Of a DNA stretch of 64,000 nt, positions 63,250-64,000 are shown piece after piece; within the stretch, counting starts at the first letter, position 1, and every line of letters begins with the position of its first letter. The DNA is from Ampullaceana balthica. Taxonomy: Eukaryota > Mollusca > Gastropoda > Lymnaeidae. Position numbers and translations under genes: made by a program. A model generated the notes under the pieces. It was not told the origin of the DNA, made no database searches, and saw nothing but the letters and a program-made list of their open reading frames with translations. The stretch lies in NCBI GenBank assembly GCA_944989445.1, contig CALYLW010000132.1, forward strand, positions 620,001 through 684,000. The letters are read 5' to 3'.

Positions 63250-64000
63250 CAGTGGGACCCTGTTAAGTCGACGGCGTTGGGGTATGAAAAATGGCGCAGA
63301 GGTAACCAATCATCGAGTTAAACGAAAACCAATATGGCGGCAAAATATTAACATGCGGTTGAAATTTCTTTATATACATGATGTGAGTTAATTAGTGATG
63401 GGACGATTAATCGGAATCGTATCGGAATATCGGGACCCTAATATTTCTTCACTCTTTCCTAAGGTTAAGACCGTTCGTTTTTAAGGATCGTTTAAATATA
63501 ACCCAGGGTTCCCACTCAGTTGGGAAATAGTCCGGAATTCATAAAATAATTTTCCCGGTCTTGAAAGTCGGGAAAGGTTATGAATTTTAGTCAGGAATTT
63601 TTATATATATATATATTTTTTGCCGAAGTAAATGACTTTGATTACGTCTCTGTGGTCATGTTTCGATTACATTTAATAAAAAGAAAAGTTACCAGTTTAT
63701 AATTGTCTGCGCATGCGTTAAAACTAAGGTTAAATTTTTCGCCTTGCCTCGTCCCATGTGGCGTGGCATGTCACCGCCGCTCGCATTTGCAATGCCCGTC
63801 AAATCGGCGAATTAAAAAAAAATTAAACATATCAATATGGTAATTTTAAGTTTAATGCTTTTGACGTGCATGATATCTGTCACTATGAGACTGCACTCGA
63901 ATTTCCTCCGTCAATCAAATGATACGTGTAACTTGTAATATAAATAGTAACAAATGCTGCCTTGACCGTTGATCAGATCAAAGGCGCACTGTGTGTTAGA
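63250..64000. mobile_element. Pogo-like TIR family, copy 5, cut by window edge
   Basis: It starts cagtgggaccctgttaagtc after TA (63248-63249) and follows copy 3 (54362 onward) closely, including the same fused hAT-type ends (tagtgatgggacgattaatc) near 63394. It lies in a WAC intron, 41 bases upstream of the exon acceptor. Confidence 0.75.

Overview
This is AT-rich, intron- and transposon-rich animal nuclear DNA. It carries one complete gene (an E(z)/EZH2 histone methyltransferase, minus strand), the 3' two-thirds of a second (WAC, minus strand), the last exons of an unidentified plus-strand gene, and a two-exon plus-strand gene I cannot place. The transposon mix (RTE and CR1/L2-type LINEs, tRNA-derived SINEs, Helitrons, hAT, pogo- and PIF-like elements, a Ty3/gypsy relic) and the base composition fit a lophotrochozoan, most likely a mollusc. 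That assignment is inference; no single feature fixes it.

Layout. 1-1198: end of one transposon copy, then the last two coding exons of an unidentified gene running left to right; its 3' UTR converges on the EZH2 3' end. 3041-18321: EZH2, 17 coding exons whose phases all agree and sum to 734 codons plus stop. Its introns carry a pogo-like TIR element, a 21-bp minisatellite and two Helitrons joined head to tail. 18.3-31.4 kb: intergenic transposon graveyard (hAT elements with clear 8-bp target duplications, a large foldback element, LINE 3' ends, two hAT transposase relics). 31.5-33.5 kb: the two-exon orphan gene, with a SINE and a PIF-like MITE in its intron. 34.8-63.2 kb: WAC, eight in-window coding exons and a probable 4.2-kb 3' UTR; upstream exons, including the WW domain, lie beyond the right edge. 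WAC introns hold a nearly intact RTE retrotransposon (one frameshift, 10-bp target duplication), several copies of a large pogo-like TIR family, and a nested stack of CR1/L2 LINE, gypsy relic and LTR.

The most unusual stretch is 58734-59371, where the plus strand almost lacks G (about five G in 638 bases, one in the first 500) while C stays near 28%. The edges are sharp. This looks like near-total G-to-A conversion (C-to-T on the minus strand) or an extraordinary strand bias, and I know of no standard element that looks like it.

EZH2 (H3K27 methylation, PRC2) and WAC (adaptor for RNF20/40 H2B ubiquitination) are both chromatin regulators, but nothing here shows that their proximity is functional. 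Most short open frames in the window are by-products of repeats or lie opposite real exons and are left out.
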